A stretch of DNA of 16,682 bases. It comes from an uncultured Roseburia sp. GTDB lineage: Bacteria > Bacillota > Clostridia > Lachnospirales > Lachnospiraceae. Each line of letters opens with the position of its first letter. The first letter of the stretch is position 1. The notes beneath the pieces were generated by a model that ran no database searches, had not been told where the DNA came from, and saw nothing but the letters and a program-made list of their open reading frames with translations. Location: contig UQAQ01000050.1 of assembly GCA_900539115.1 (NCBI GenBank), positions 1 to 16,682 on the forward strand, given 5' to 3'. A program made the position numbers and the translations under genes. Positions 1 to 4,975 of this stretch are shown piece by piece.

Positions 1-39
1 CTAAATGATTCAAGTGAATCGAATTTATTTAATTTTTAA
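1..39 (+). pseudogene. C-terminal tail of a gene entering from the left, possibly an IS transposase
   Basis: Frame 1 is open from the window edge to TAA at 37-39 and reads LNDSSESNLFNF. The short polar/aromatic tail directly followed by a palindromic AT-rich segment resembles the end of a Bacteroidales insertion-sequence transposase. Only 12 codons are visible, so the identity is inferred mainly from the neighbouring palindrome. It could equally be the end of an ordinary gene followed by a terminator. Confidence 0.3.
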
Positions 40-41
40 CC

Positions 42-76
42 GACTAGTGACCAAAAAATTTTTAGTGGACACTAGT
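42..76. repeat. Palindrome with AT-rich loop: possible IS end or terminator
   Basis: ACTAGTGACC (about 43-52) and GGACACTAGT (about 67-76) form a 10-bp inverted repeat with one mismatch around an A-run/T-run loop. It lies just after the stop codon at 39 and just before a truncated-looking ORF. It is either the right end of an insertion sequence or an intrinsic terminator. The left copy that would prove an IS lies outside the window. Confidence 0.4.
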
Positions 77-99
77 GTAAGGCAGTAGTAGAAGAGGAA

Positions 100-363
100 A
101 TGGGGCTATGGGGCTCAAACTTTATCTGTATGCAACTGAAAGAAAAAGAGACAGCATACTATTTCTATATAGCGGAAGGTATAGGACATTCCCTATCCTA
201 TTCTCCTATGAAGGATAATCGTCATGACATCCTGAGCTTCCTAAACCGGTTGGTACTTGGTAAAGAAAAACGTTGCATTACGACTGTAGAGAAGAATCCG
301 GAAATATCTAGATATAAGAGTGATTTTACAATAGAAGATTATATCCGTGAAAATATGCGTTAA
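100..363 (+). CDS. Hypothetical protein, probably a C-terminal fragment
   Basis: This 87-codon ORF matches no family I recognise. The frame stays open upstream of the ATG back to a TAG at 73-75, inside the palindromic putative IS end, and reads CKAVVEEE before the first methionine. No TAnnTTTG promoter element lies between the palindrome and the ATG. Both points fit the 3' remainder of a longer gene broken by an insertion, not an intact small gene. The product is mixed polar/aromatic (ETAYYFYIAEGIGHSLSYSP near the N-terminus) with a charged C-terminus. It has no signal peptide and no membrane segment. The alternative is a genuine small gene with an unrecognised promoter. Confidence 0.4.
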   Translation: MGLWGSNFICMQLKEKETAYYFYIAEGIGHSLSYSPMKDNRHDILSFLNRLVLGKEKRCITTVEKNPEISRYKSDFTIEDYIRENMR

Positions 364-391
364 TTCCTATCTTTATATCCTTTCCAGAGTT

Positions 392-420
392 TTTGTTTCT
401 CCACCAATCAATTATCTTTG
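392..420 (+). promoter_or_regulatory. Bacteroidales-type promoter for the 31-aa peptide gene
   Basis: A perfect -7 element TATCTTTG (413-420) lies 17 bases downstream of a -33 TTTG (392-395). Spacing is slightly shorter than the usual 19-21. The start codon at 464 would follow a leader of about 35 bases. Confidence 0.5.
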
Positions 421-463
421 CACATTATTATTCCATAAAAACAAATCTTTAATTCTATAAATT

Positions 464-559
464 ATGTTGGTACGTATTATCAGTATGGTCATAGCCGGAG
501 TTATTATAGTATATCTAGTCCGTTGGATTGATAATTTTTTCTCCAGGTATCGCAAATAA
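464..559 (+). CDS. 31-residue single-pass membrane peptide
   Basis: This short ORF runs ATG to TAA. It encodes a peptide with one hydrophobic helix (about residues 3-19, rich in V and I) followed by a basic, aromatic tail (RWIDNFFSRYRK). That is typical of small inner-membrane proteins with the C-terminus in the cytoplasm. The support is a good -7 promoter element (413-420) at a sensible distance and a strong hairpin terminator (652-690) downstream, giving a self-contained transcription unit of about 260 bases. Function is unknown. It is not part of an operon. The alternative is that the transcript is a small RNA and the ORF is incidental. Confidence 0.5.
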   Translation: MLVRIISMVIAGVIIVYLVRWIDNFFSRYRK

Positions 560-651
560 ATCTTGCCTGCAATGTAAACCAAATACTCCAATTTGTTTCC
601 CATTACAACCTATGCTGACAAAATGCGGACATTTTCTAATTCTAAAACAAG

Positions 652-690
652 AAAACCGCAAAAGCTTTTTTTAGCCATTTGCGGTTTTTT
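652..690 (+). terminator. Intrinsic terminator
   Basis: The 11-bp perfect stem AAAACCGCAAA (652-662) / TTTGCGGTTTT (678-688) ends in a T-run (685-690). An A-run precedes the stem, so it could also stop transcription from the right. It closes the unit holding the 31-aa peptide gene. Confidence 0.75.
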
Positions 691-803
691 CCTTGTGATT
701 CCGTTGCGATTCGGAATATAAAATACTATAAAACCAATACATATAACATTATATTAAAAATCAGAGTTATATAAAAATATTATATTGCATACCATTGCAT
801 TAT

Positions 804-853
804 GTTGTGCAATATTTGAACTGAGTTGTGCAATTTATGTATATTTGCACAAC
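804..853. repeat. Triple 9-bp repeat over the integrase promoter (operator-like)
   Basis: GTTGTGCAA occurs directly at 804-812 and 825-833, 21 bases apart (two helical turns). It occurs inverted as TTGCACAAC at 845-853. The three copies surround the -33 box and overlap the -7 box of the integrase promoter. This arrangement is expected for repressor or recombinase binding. No regulator gene is adjacent. Confidence 0.55.
815..847 (+). promoter_or_regulatory. Integrase promoter
   Basis: TTTG (815-818) and TATATTTG (840-847) are separated by 21 bases and match the Bacteroidales TTTG / TAnnTTTG consensus exactly. Transcription would start near 854, about 18 bases before the ATG at 872. This rules out the longer in-frame start upstream, because that part of the frame overlaps the promoter itself. 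Confidence 0.7.
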
Positions 854-871
854 CGATATAACAGAGAATAT

Positions 872-2263
872 ATGACTACAGTAAAAGCATTTATAAGAAC
901 TGGGAAGAAAGATAAAGAAGTAAATGTCAGATTTCGATTATCTGATGGACGCAATGTACAGTTATTCCACAAATCAGATATTATGGTCTCTCCTACTCTT
1001 TGGGATGCCAAGACTGAAAAATATAAGGCTAAAAGTATTATAAAGTTAGACATAAGAACATCATTTAACACATCTATTGAAGAACGGAAGAATCTAATTT
1101 TATCCATTTATGGGAGCAACAAAGAATTAACCAGTGAAAAACTGGAAATCTTAATAGACCAGCACTTACATCCTGAAAAATATAACATCAGCAGTGAAGA
1201 GGAATCCATGTGTAGTATGTTCCAACGCTATGTTGACGGATGGCTAAATGCAGGTGTAATAGGTCCCGGCAGAAAGAAACATTACGATGTAGTGATAAGG
1301 GAACTGACTCGATTCCTCATTATCAATGGCATTGACGGGTTGCCGGTCAATGAATTCAACAAGGAACATATTCTAAATTTTCGTGATTTTCTACGCAAAG
1401 AATACACTCTGGTTGAAAAATTTCCAGAACTGTACGCAGAAATGAATAAGCGGAATACGCCATCAAAGGAAAGAAGCCAGAATACAATTGCTGAGAAACT
1501 TTTATTGTTACAAGCATTTATGGTGGAGCTTGAAAGTAATGATGTTATTCCCGTATCTCCTTTCCGTAAGATAGGAAAAGAAAAAGAGTCCATTATGAAG
1601 CAACAATATGACGAGCCTTTCTTTCTCACCAAAACAGAATTCAATGAAGTTGTCCACAAAGAATGTCCCGAAACATTGCAGCGAGTAAAAGATGTATTCG
1701 TTGTTCAATGTTGTTTCGGTTGCCGTATAGGTGATTTCAGACGATTCACTTTTGATAATATCAGCATTGAAGAAGGAATACCTTACATTCATTATTTACC
1801 TCAAAAAACACACAAGGATGGACTTATACGCACTGAGATAAAAACTCCCATCATTCGTATTGCTTATGATATTATTATGAAGTATAAAGGTAGGCTACCA
1901 AGCAATGCTTTGTTACCCTATTATCCTGATGGCAATGGTGAAACCGGGTACAATTATCAAATAAAAAAACTACTTGAATACTGTGAGATTAGCCGGAAAG
2001 TGGCAATGTTTAGTGCGGCATTGGAAACAAATGAGTACAAATCCATATATGAGATTGCAAGCAGTAAACTTGCCCGTAAAACTCATGTAGATTTAATGAA
2101 TAAAGTTCAGATAGATAAATACGCAGCAGGACTTCATGCAAAAGGCAGTGGAGCCGTAGACAGATATACTGGATTAGGCATAAAAGAACGTTTTATTTTA
2201 ATGTGTGCGGCTTTTGGCTGTAACCAGTATGAAGTTGACAATGATTTATCTGTAATGGAATAG
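872..2263 (+). CDS. Tyrosine-type site-specific integrase (Bacteroidales family)
   Basis: This 463-residue protein should integrate or excise a mobile element by tyrosine-recombinase chemistry. An N-terminal arm domain typical of Bacteroidales integrases (VNVRFRLSDGRNVQLFHKSD near residue 18; LWDAKTEKYKAK near 43) precedes a SAM-like core-binding domain (about 110-230) and the catalytic domain. Visible catalytic residues are Arg285 in GCRIGDFRR, a probable Lys312 in QKTHK, Arg402 in KLARKTH, His422 in GLHAKGSG and the nucleophile Tyr432 in DRYTGLG. The position usually held by His in the HxxR box reads Ser/Lys (SSKLAR), a known kind of variation in this family. The ATG at 872 was chosen over an upstream in-frame codon because a consensus promoter covers 815-847. 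The gene stands alone and is followed by a strong terminator. No tRNA or att repeat is visible, so the element it serves is undefined. Confidence 0.88.
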   Translation: MTTVKAFIRTGKKDKEVNVRFRLSDGRNVQLFHKSDIMVSPTLWDAKTEKYKAKSIIKLDIRTSFNTSIEERKNLILSIYGSNKELTSEKLEILIDQHLHPEKYNISSEEESMCSMFQRYVDGWLNAGVIGPGRKKHYDVVIRELTRFLIINGIDGLPVNEFNKEHILNFRDFLRKEYTLVEKFPELYAEMNKRNTPSKERSQNTIAEKLLLLQAFMVELESNDVIPVSPFRKIGKEKESIMKQQYDEPFFLTKTEFNEVVHKECPETLQRVKDVFVVQCCFGCRIGDFRRFTFDNISIEEGIPYIHYLPQKTHKDGLIRTEIKTPIIRIAYDIIMKYKGRLPSNALLPYYPDGNGETGYNYQIKKLLEYCEISRKVAMFSAALETNEYKSIYEIASSKLARKTHVDLMNKVQIDKYAAGLHAKGSGAVDRYTGLGIKERFILMCAAFGCNQYEVDNDLSVME

Positions 2264-2305
2264 GCTCACTTAGTATCTCATATTGATACTCTGTTATTTG
2301 ACACC

Positions 2306-2338
2306 ATCCCCGTAGTTGAGCAGCTACGGGGATTTTTT
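2306..2338 (+). terminator. Intrinsic terminator of the integrase gene
   Basis: The perfect 10-bp stem ATCCCCGTAG (2306-2315) / CTACGGGGAT (2324-2333), with an 8-base loop, is followed by TTTTT (2333-2337). It lies 43 bases after the integrase stop. Confidence 0.85.
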
Positions 2339-2355
2339 ACTGAAAAAGAAGCGAT

Positions 2356-2637
2356 TCATTCAACTGTCCTTTCCACAATCTCCATCACTACATGGCTTGA
2401 CTCCAACCAGAGCCAATACCACAACCAAAGCATAATCCCACCCAACCAAACAAAAGCCACATCAATATAGTACAAATTTAATATCCTGCTAACCAATACA
2501 CATAAGAGTTCTCCGCAAAGCACATAGGCAGCAACCATAGTAACAAGCTGGTCATTGGCAACAGTTATCAAAACCAGAATGCCTATAACGGGAAGAAGGG
2601 AAATACAATCAATTAGAAGTTGTTGTTTGTCATTCAT
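2356..2637 (-). CDS. Small integral membrane protein, unknown function
   Basis: This 93-residue, very hydrophobic protein has about three to four membrane segments: LLPVIGILVLITVA, LVTMVAAYVLCGELLCVLVS, and a Trp-rich C-terminal stretch (WLGGIMLWLWYWLWL). I do not recognise the family. The start at 2637 (MNDKQQLL) was preferred over an upstream in-frame TTG, because that TTG falls inside the -7 promoter element. The gene is monocistronic on the minus strand and converges on the integrase, sharing the terminator region at 2306-2338. Tandem Trp codons in the last helix are unusual for so short a protein. Confidence 0.6.
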   Translation of the reverse strand: MNDKQQLLIDCISLLPVIGILVLITVANDQLVTMVAAYVLCGELLCVLVSRILNLYYIDVAFVWLGGIMLWLWYWLWLESSHVVMEIVERTVE

Positions 2638-2658
2638 AATACAATAGGGATTAGAATA

Positions 2659-2689
2659 CAAATATAAACATTATTTTGTATAAAACAAC
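2659..2689 (-). promoter_or_regulatory. Promoter of the 93-aa membrane protein
   Basis: Read on the minus strand, GTTG (2689-2686) and a perfect TATATTTG (2666-2659) are separated by 19 bases. Transcription would begin around 2652, 15 bases before the ATG at 2637. Confidence 0.6.
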
Positions 2690-2739
2690 CCTCTATAATA
2701 GGAATTTCTGACGAAAAAGAAACGAACTATTATTACAAT

Positions 2740-2770
2740 ATAAACAAAAAGAGCGACTATTCAGCCGCCC
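2740..2770 (-). terminator. Terminator downstream of the PepSY-like gene
   Basis: On the minus strand, stem GCGGCT/AGTCGC (2768-2763 with 2758-2753, one G-U pair, loop GAAT) is followed by TCTTTTTG. It lies about 80 bases after the PepSY-like stop codon. It belongs to a set of similar hairpins, with relatives at 3389-3407 and 3886-3902. Confidence 0.55.
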
Positions 2771-2812
2771 CTTTCGCATTAACGAGATAGACATAAAAGC
2801 ATCTCGAATCAT

Positions 2813-2843
2813 CTCTGTAGATGGATGCCGAACCACTACAGAG
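2813..2843. repeat. 8-bp perfect hairpin just downstream of the PepSY-like gene
   Basis: CTCTGTAG (2813-2820) and CTACAGAG (2836-2843) form a stem immediately after the stop codon (minus strand). It has no T-run, so it is more likely an mRNA-stabilising 3' hairpin or part of a longer 3' structure than the terminator itself. Confidence 0.45.
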
Positions 2844-2850
2844 TTTCCAT

Positions 2851-3177
2851 TCATTCTACAGTTTCTCCTTTTTCATTCAGAAGTACCGTTACTTTTTCAG
2901 TGGATTGATTTTCCTTGGTGATGGTCAACACAACCTTATAAATCTTACCGGTTTCTTTCTCGGAAATGAAAGCCTCCTTTATTACAGCCCCCTCATAGTC
3001 CTTAGCCAAGACATTCATAACTGCCTGAGGCAAGTCTTTTACTTCCACTTTTGTGAACTCATCCTGAGGATTTTGCTGAGTTTGCTCTACAGACTGTGTT
3101 CCAGAAACCACGTAAGCAAATGCTACTGAACTGCCTAATCCCATAACCATTGCTAATGCTACCAATACTTTTTTCAT
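2851..3177 (-). CDS. Exported PepSY-like small periplasmic protein
   Basis: This 108-residue protein has a clear Sec signal peptide: MKK, a hydrophobic core LVALAMVMGLGSSVAFA, and cleavage near residue 21. The mature part resembles the PepSY-like (DUF2874-type) fold common in Bacteroidales. It has a VEVKDLPQAVMNVLAKDYEG helix, then strands KEAFISE, KIYKVVLTI and KVTVLLNEKGE. Such proteins are thought to act as small periplasmic inhibitors or ligand-binding modules and are often controlled by two-component systems. The family assignment rests on pattern recognition. The gene is monocistronic, with a well-formed promoter (3198-3230), an upstream palindromic box (3241-3252) and a hairpin terminator downstream. 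The specific role is not deducible. Confidence 0.75.
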   Translation of the reverse strand: MKKVLVALAMVMGLGSSVAFAYVVSGTQSVEQTQQNPQDEFTKVEVKDLPQAVMNVLAKDYEGAVIKEAFISEKETGKIYKVVLTITKENQSTEKVTVLLNEKGETVE

Positions 3178-3197
3178 AATCGTAAGTTTTAAGTAAA

Positions 3198-3230
3198 TAA
3201 ATATAGTTTTTGTATTAACTATAGGACAAA
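3198..3230 (-). promoter_or_regulatory. Promoter of the PepSY-like gene
   Basis: On the minus strand, TTTG (3230-3227) and TATATTTA (3205-3198, 7 of 8 consensus positions) are separated by 21 bases. The ATG at 3177 follows after a short leader. Confidence 0.6.
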
Positions 3231-3240
3231 CGATATGCCA

Positions 3241-3277
3241 TGATGTACATCAGCACATAATACATTATACATCAGCA
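3241..3277. promoter_or_regulatory. Operator-like palindrome and direct repeat upstream of the PepSY-like promoter
   Basis: TGATGTACATCA (3241-3252) is a perfect 12-bp palindrome. TACATCAGCA occurs twice, at 3246-3255 and 3268-3277, 22 bases apart. Its centre lies about 55 bases upstream of the expected transcription start, a usual position for an activator such as a response regulator. Which protein binds is not visible in the window. Confidence 0.45.
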
Positions 3278-3303
3278 TATTATAAAAACAAGAAGGAATA
3301 ATT

Positions 3304-3338
3304 ATGTGTGGAAATATGTGGAACTGAGTACCACACAT
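3304..3338. repeat. Inverted repeat, unknown role
   Basis: ATGTGTGG (3304-3311) and CCACACAT (3331-3338) form a perfect 8-bp stem. The flanking GGAATAATTA is directly repeated (3295-3304 and about 3341-3350). There is no T-run and no gene at this site. Confidence 0.35.
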
Positions 3339-3388
3339 GGGGAATAATTACACAATATGGATTACTTAATTCCTGGGAAATGGAACAA

Positions 3389-3407
3389 GGCAGCTGAATA
3401 AGCTGCC
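3389..3407. terminator. Hairpin between convergent small units (possible terminator)
   Basis: GGCAGCT (3389-3395) / AGCTGCC (3401-3407) with loop GAATA is a perfect 7-bp stem. It lies 34 bases past the stop of the 27-aa minus-strand peptide gene. The T content after the stem is weak in both directions, so termination is uncertain. The loop and stem match the hairpins at 2753-2768 and 3886-3902. Confidence 0.4.
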
Positions 3408-3440
3408 CCTTCTATAAAACAGTCAACAAACAGACATTCA

Positions 3441-3524
3441 CTAATCAAATGACATAAACATAAGCATAAATAACCCGGCTAAAGCCATAGCAAATGCAAT
3501 TACCATACAAAACTCTTTTTTCAT
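3441..3524 (-). CDS. 27-residue hydrophobic peptide
   Basis: This minus-strand ORF runs ATG (3524) to TAG (3441). It encodes a MKKEF start followed by a single hydrophobic helix of about 20 residues (CMVIAFAMALAGLFMLMFM) and a short SFD end. The charged N-terminus plus one Met-rich helix has the typical composition of a bacterial small membrane protein. Leader-like TAATAATTTG sequence precedes it, but I cannot place a full promoter, and the T-poor hairpin at 3389-3407 may end the transcript. There are no neighbours in an operon. No family is recognised. It could be a chance ORF, although its composition argues for a real peptide. Confidence 0.45.
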   Translation of the reverse strand: MKKEFCMVIAFAMALAGLFMLMFMSFD

Positions 3525-4015
3525 AACTAATAATTTGGTTAAACACATATTTCCATCGCACGTTCAACAACGCACTCTTGTCTCCGACAAAACCTCAGCC
3601 GCATAAAAGCTGAGGTCCAGCATGTTCCTTTCAATATATACAATCAATTAGAGCACACAATGTTGGAACATTCTGTAAATCCAGTATAAAGAAACTGCAA
3701 TGGCTGAAAGAAGGACTATACTAACACTATATACCGAATTCTACTATAAAGACAACTGCTTTTCTGAAATTCCCTACGTGATTGAGGGAATTTTATAAAA
3801 GGAAGGGCCCAAATGAAAAAAATCCCGACGAAAGCCGGGATATGTCATACACAATAGGTATGAATTGTTGCTTATGAATATAAAGGCAGCTTATTCAGCC
3901 GCTCCTTCTACAAATTCTTCTAATAATATCCGATAGTTTTTCAACCACAATGAAAATCCAGCATCAACATAAAATATTATTTATTACTAATCCATTTAAT
4001 TATACACTTTTTTAT
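3525..4015. other. About 490 bases without a recognisable gene; several hairpins
   Basis: No ORF here looks coding. There are four stem-loops: CCTCAGC/GCTGAGG (3593-3599, 3609-3615), AAATTCCCT/AGGGAATTT (3767-3775, 3785-3793), ATCCCG/CGGGAT (3822-3827, 3836-3841) and GCAGCT/AGCCGC (3886-3891, 3897-3902). Three of them are oriented as minus-strand terminators. The stretch may therefore carry short untranslated minus-strand transcripts, or be a decayed gene region. No exact TAnnTTTG promoter was found for the minus strand. Confidence 0.5.
3814..3841 (-). terminator. Intrinsic terminator, minus strand
   Basis: On the minus strand, ATCCCG, an 8-base loop and CGGGAT are followed by a run of seven to eight T. 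It is a canonical terminator with no recognisable gene in front of it, which suggests a short transcript starting somewhere between 3850 and 4010. Confidence 0.65.
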
Positions 4016-4023
4016 TAACTTTG
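4016..4023 (+). promoter_or_regulatory. Promoter -7 element for the two-helix membrane protein
   Basis: TAACTTTG matches TAnnTTTG. A weak -33 TTTA lies 17 bases upstream (3995-3998). Transcription would start near 4030, about 40 bases before the ATG at 4072. Confidence 0.5.
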
Positions 4024-4071
4024 TGTCATATTTAAATGCATAATAACGTATCTTAAAACAGGAATAGATTC

Positions 4072-4524
4072 ATGAAATTATTTCGTTGCAAAAAAGGTGA
4101 AAAAGAAGTGAATAATCAAAGGTCAAATAAATTATCAAAGCAGCCTACAGGAAGAAAATATTCAATATATTTTTGGGCCGCAGTTTCCTTTTGTCTTATT
4201 TTCTATGGAACATCAAGTACATCTATTGAACATTTTGACGAAAACTCTCTAAAAAATATACTAAATAGTATAGGACAAGCGATTATATCAGGTTTAGTGA
4301 TTACATTTATAATTAATATTCCTGATATGTTTTCTTATTTTCAGAAAGTATTATACAAAACCATCACGTCAGATGAGTACTTAGAGCAATTAACTTTAGA
4401 GGAAGTGGAAGATTTAAAAAATAGTTGTACTAAGTTAATATCCAAATCTATACCCGGTATTTACAACCGATTGTTACTCAATATCTTGTATGTAATAAAT
4501 CAGAAATATGGCCTTAATCTTTAA
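4072..4524 (+). CDS. Membrane protein with two helices and a cytoplasmic helical tail
   Basis: This 150-residue protein has a basic N-terminal 29 residues, a first membrane helix at about 30-47 (YSIYFWAAVSFCLIFYG) and a second at about 67-84 (GQAIISGLVITFIINIPD). A helical, charged C-terminal part follows (DEYLEQLTLEEVEDLKNSC at about 101-119). The layout of two short helices and then an acidic helical domain resembles the N-terminal part of longer membrane proteins found beside defence genes. The abrupt end soon after the helical region may mean C-terminal truncation. I cannot name the family. It has its own -7 promoter element and no operon partner. Its last bases overlap the stop codon of a possible minus-strand ORF (4521-4637). 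Confidence 0.6.
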   Translation: MKLFRCKKGEKEVNNQRSNKLSKQPTGRKYSIYFWAAVSFCLIFYGTSSTSIEHFDENSLKNILNSIGQAIISGLVITFIINIPDMFSYFQKVLYKTITSDEYLEQLTLEEVEDLKNSCTKLISKSIPGIYNRLLLNILYVINQKYGLNL

Positions 4525-4637
4525 TGGTACATTCTGAAGGGCGAATATTTAACGCTTTTATTAATTCTTAACTCTCTTGGAACTTCAATATAGGCTGTTC
4601 TTTCACATTCCAGTGCTATCTGCGCTCTATGTTCCAC
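4521..4637 (-). CDS. Possible 38-residue protein or gene remnant
   Basis: The minus strand holds a frame with codon use that looks coding, ending ERTAYIEVPRELRINKSV then KYSPFRMYH and TAA. The only reasonable start is GTG at 4637; the frame stays open back to a TGA at 4650-4652. A perfect -7 element TATATTTG (minus strand, 4675-4668) lies about 30 bases upstream of the GTG. It could be a small gene or the 3' remainder of a longer one. The mixed charged/aromatic composition argues against chance, but no family is recognised. Confidence 0.3.
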   Translation of the reverse strand: MEHRAQIALECERTAYIEVPRELRINKSVKYSPFRMYH

Positions 4638-4649
4638 ATTAATTGGGGC

Positions 4650-4837
4650 TCATTATACAAGCCTTCGCAAATATAGTATATTTATAGAATTTAGTGTGGT
4701 TTTCTGAAGTAATCTTACCAAAATACTAATGAGCAATCTTGAAATAAGCAGACACCAAACCTACATCGCAAAGTGTTTATATTTTGTGCATACATACACT
4801 TTTTTTGAATTATACAAGAAAATCCACGAAAAGGCAT
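4650..4837. other. Intergenic region upstream of the restriction operon
   Basis: This is AT-rich sequence without a supported plus-strand gene. It holds the minus-strand -7 element at 4668-4675 inside the palindrome AAATATA-G-TATATTT (4669-4683). Otherwise nothing clear is seen before the hsdM promoter element at 4838. Confidence 0.5.
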
Positions 4838-4845
4838 TACCTTTG
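4838..4845 (+). promoter_or_regulatory. Promoter -7 element of the restriction operon
   Basis: TACCTTTG fits TAnnTTTG exactly. The nearest TTTG (4804-4807) is 30 bases away, so no well-placed -33 box is present. A start near 4852 gives an hsdM leader of about 125 bases. Confidence 0.5.
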
Positions 4846-4900
4846 TGACTGAAAAAGCAACTGCGCTAATGACCTGAAGAATAAGAATAAATAACATACG

Positions 4901-4958
4901 AAACTCCTTCGCTGTCTTATAGGCTTTGGTCTGCCTCGCAGGGATAGTGATGGAGTTT
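4901..4958 (+). promoter_or_regulatory. Structured 5' leader of hsdM (possible regulatory RNA)
   Basis: AAACTCC (4901-4907) can pair with GGAGTTT (4952-4958), enclosing a smaller CTGC/GCAG hairpin (4931-4941). The structure ends 17 bases before the hsdM ATG and could control translation or transcript stability. The minus strand of the same stretch also reads like protein (TIPARQTKAYKTAKE), so it may instead be a leftover of another gene. Confidence 0.35.
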
Positions 4959-4975
4959 TACTTTTATATACGACC

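Noticed and set aside
412..603. Minus-strand 63-codon ORF opposite the 31-aa peptide gene
   Set aside because: Promoter and terminator point to the plus strand. The minus frame is a mirror of a hydrophobic stretch.
785..871. N-terminal extension of the integrase
   Set aside because: It is in frame but overlaps the consensus promoter at 815-847, and family similarity starts at the ATG at 872.
2821..3129. Plus-strand 102-codon ORF opposite the PepSY-like gene
   Set aside because: It is entirely antisense to a gene with a clear signal peptide and promoter, and its protein is low-quality Phe/Leu/Ser-rich sequence.
3357..3401. 14-codon plus-strand ORF ending in AAE
   Set aside because: Its stop codon lies in the loop of a hairpin, and there is no promoter or ribosome-binding evidence. 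It is better explained by the hairpin.
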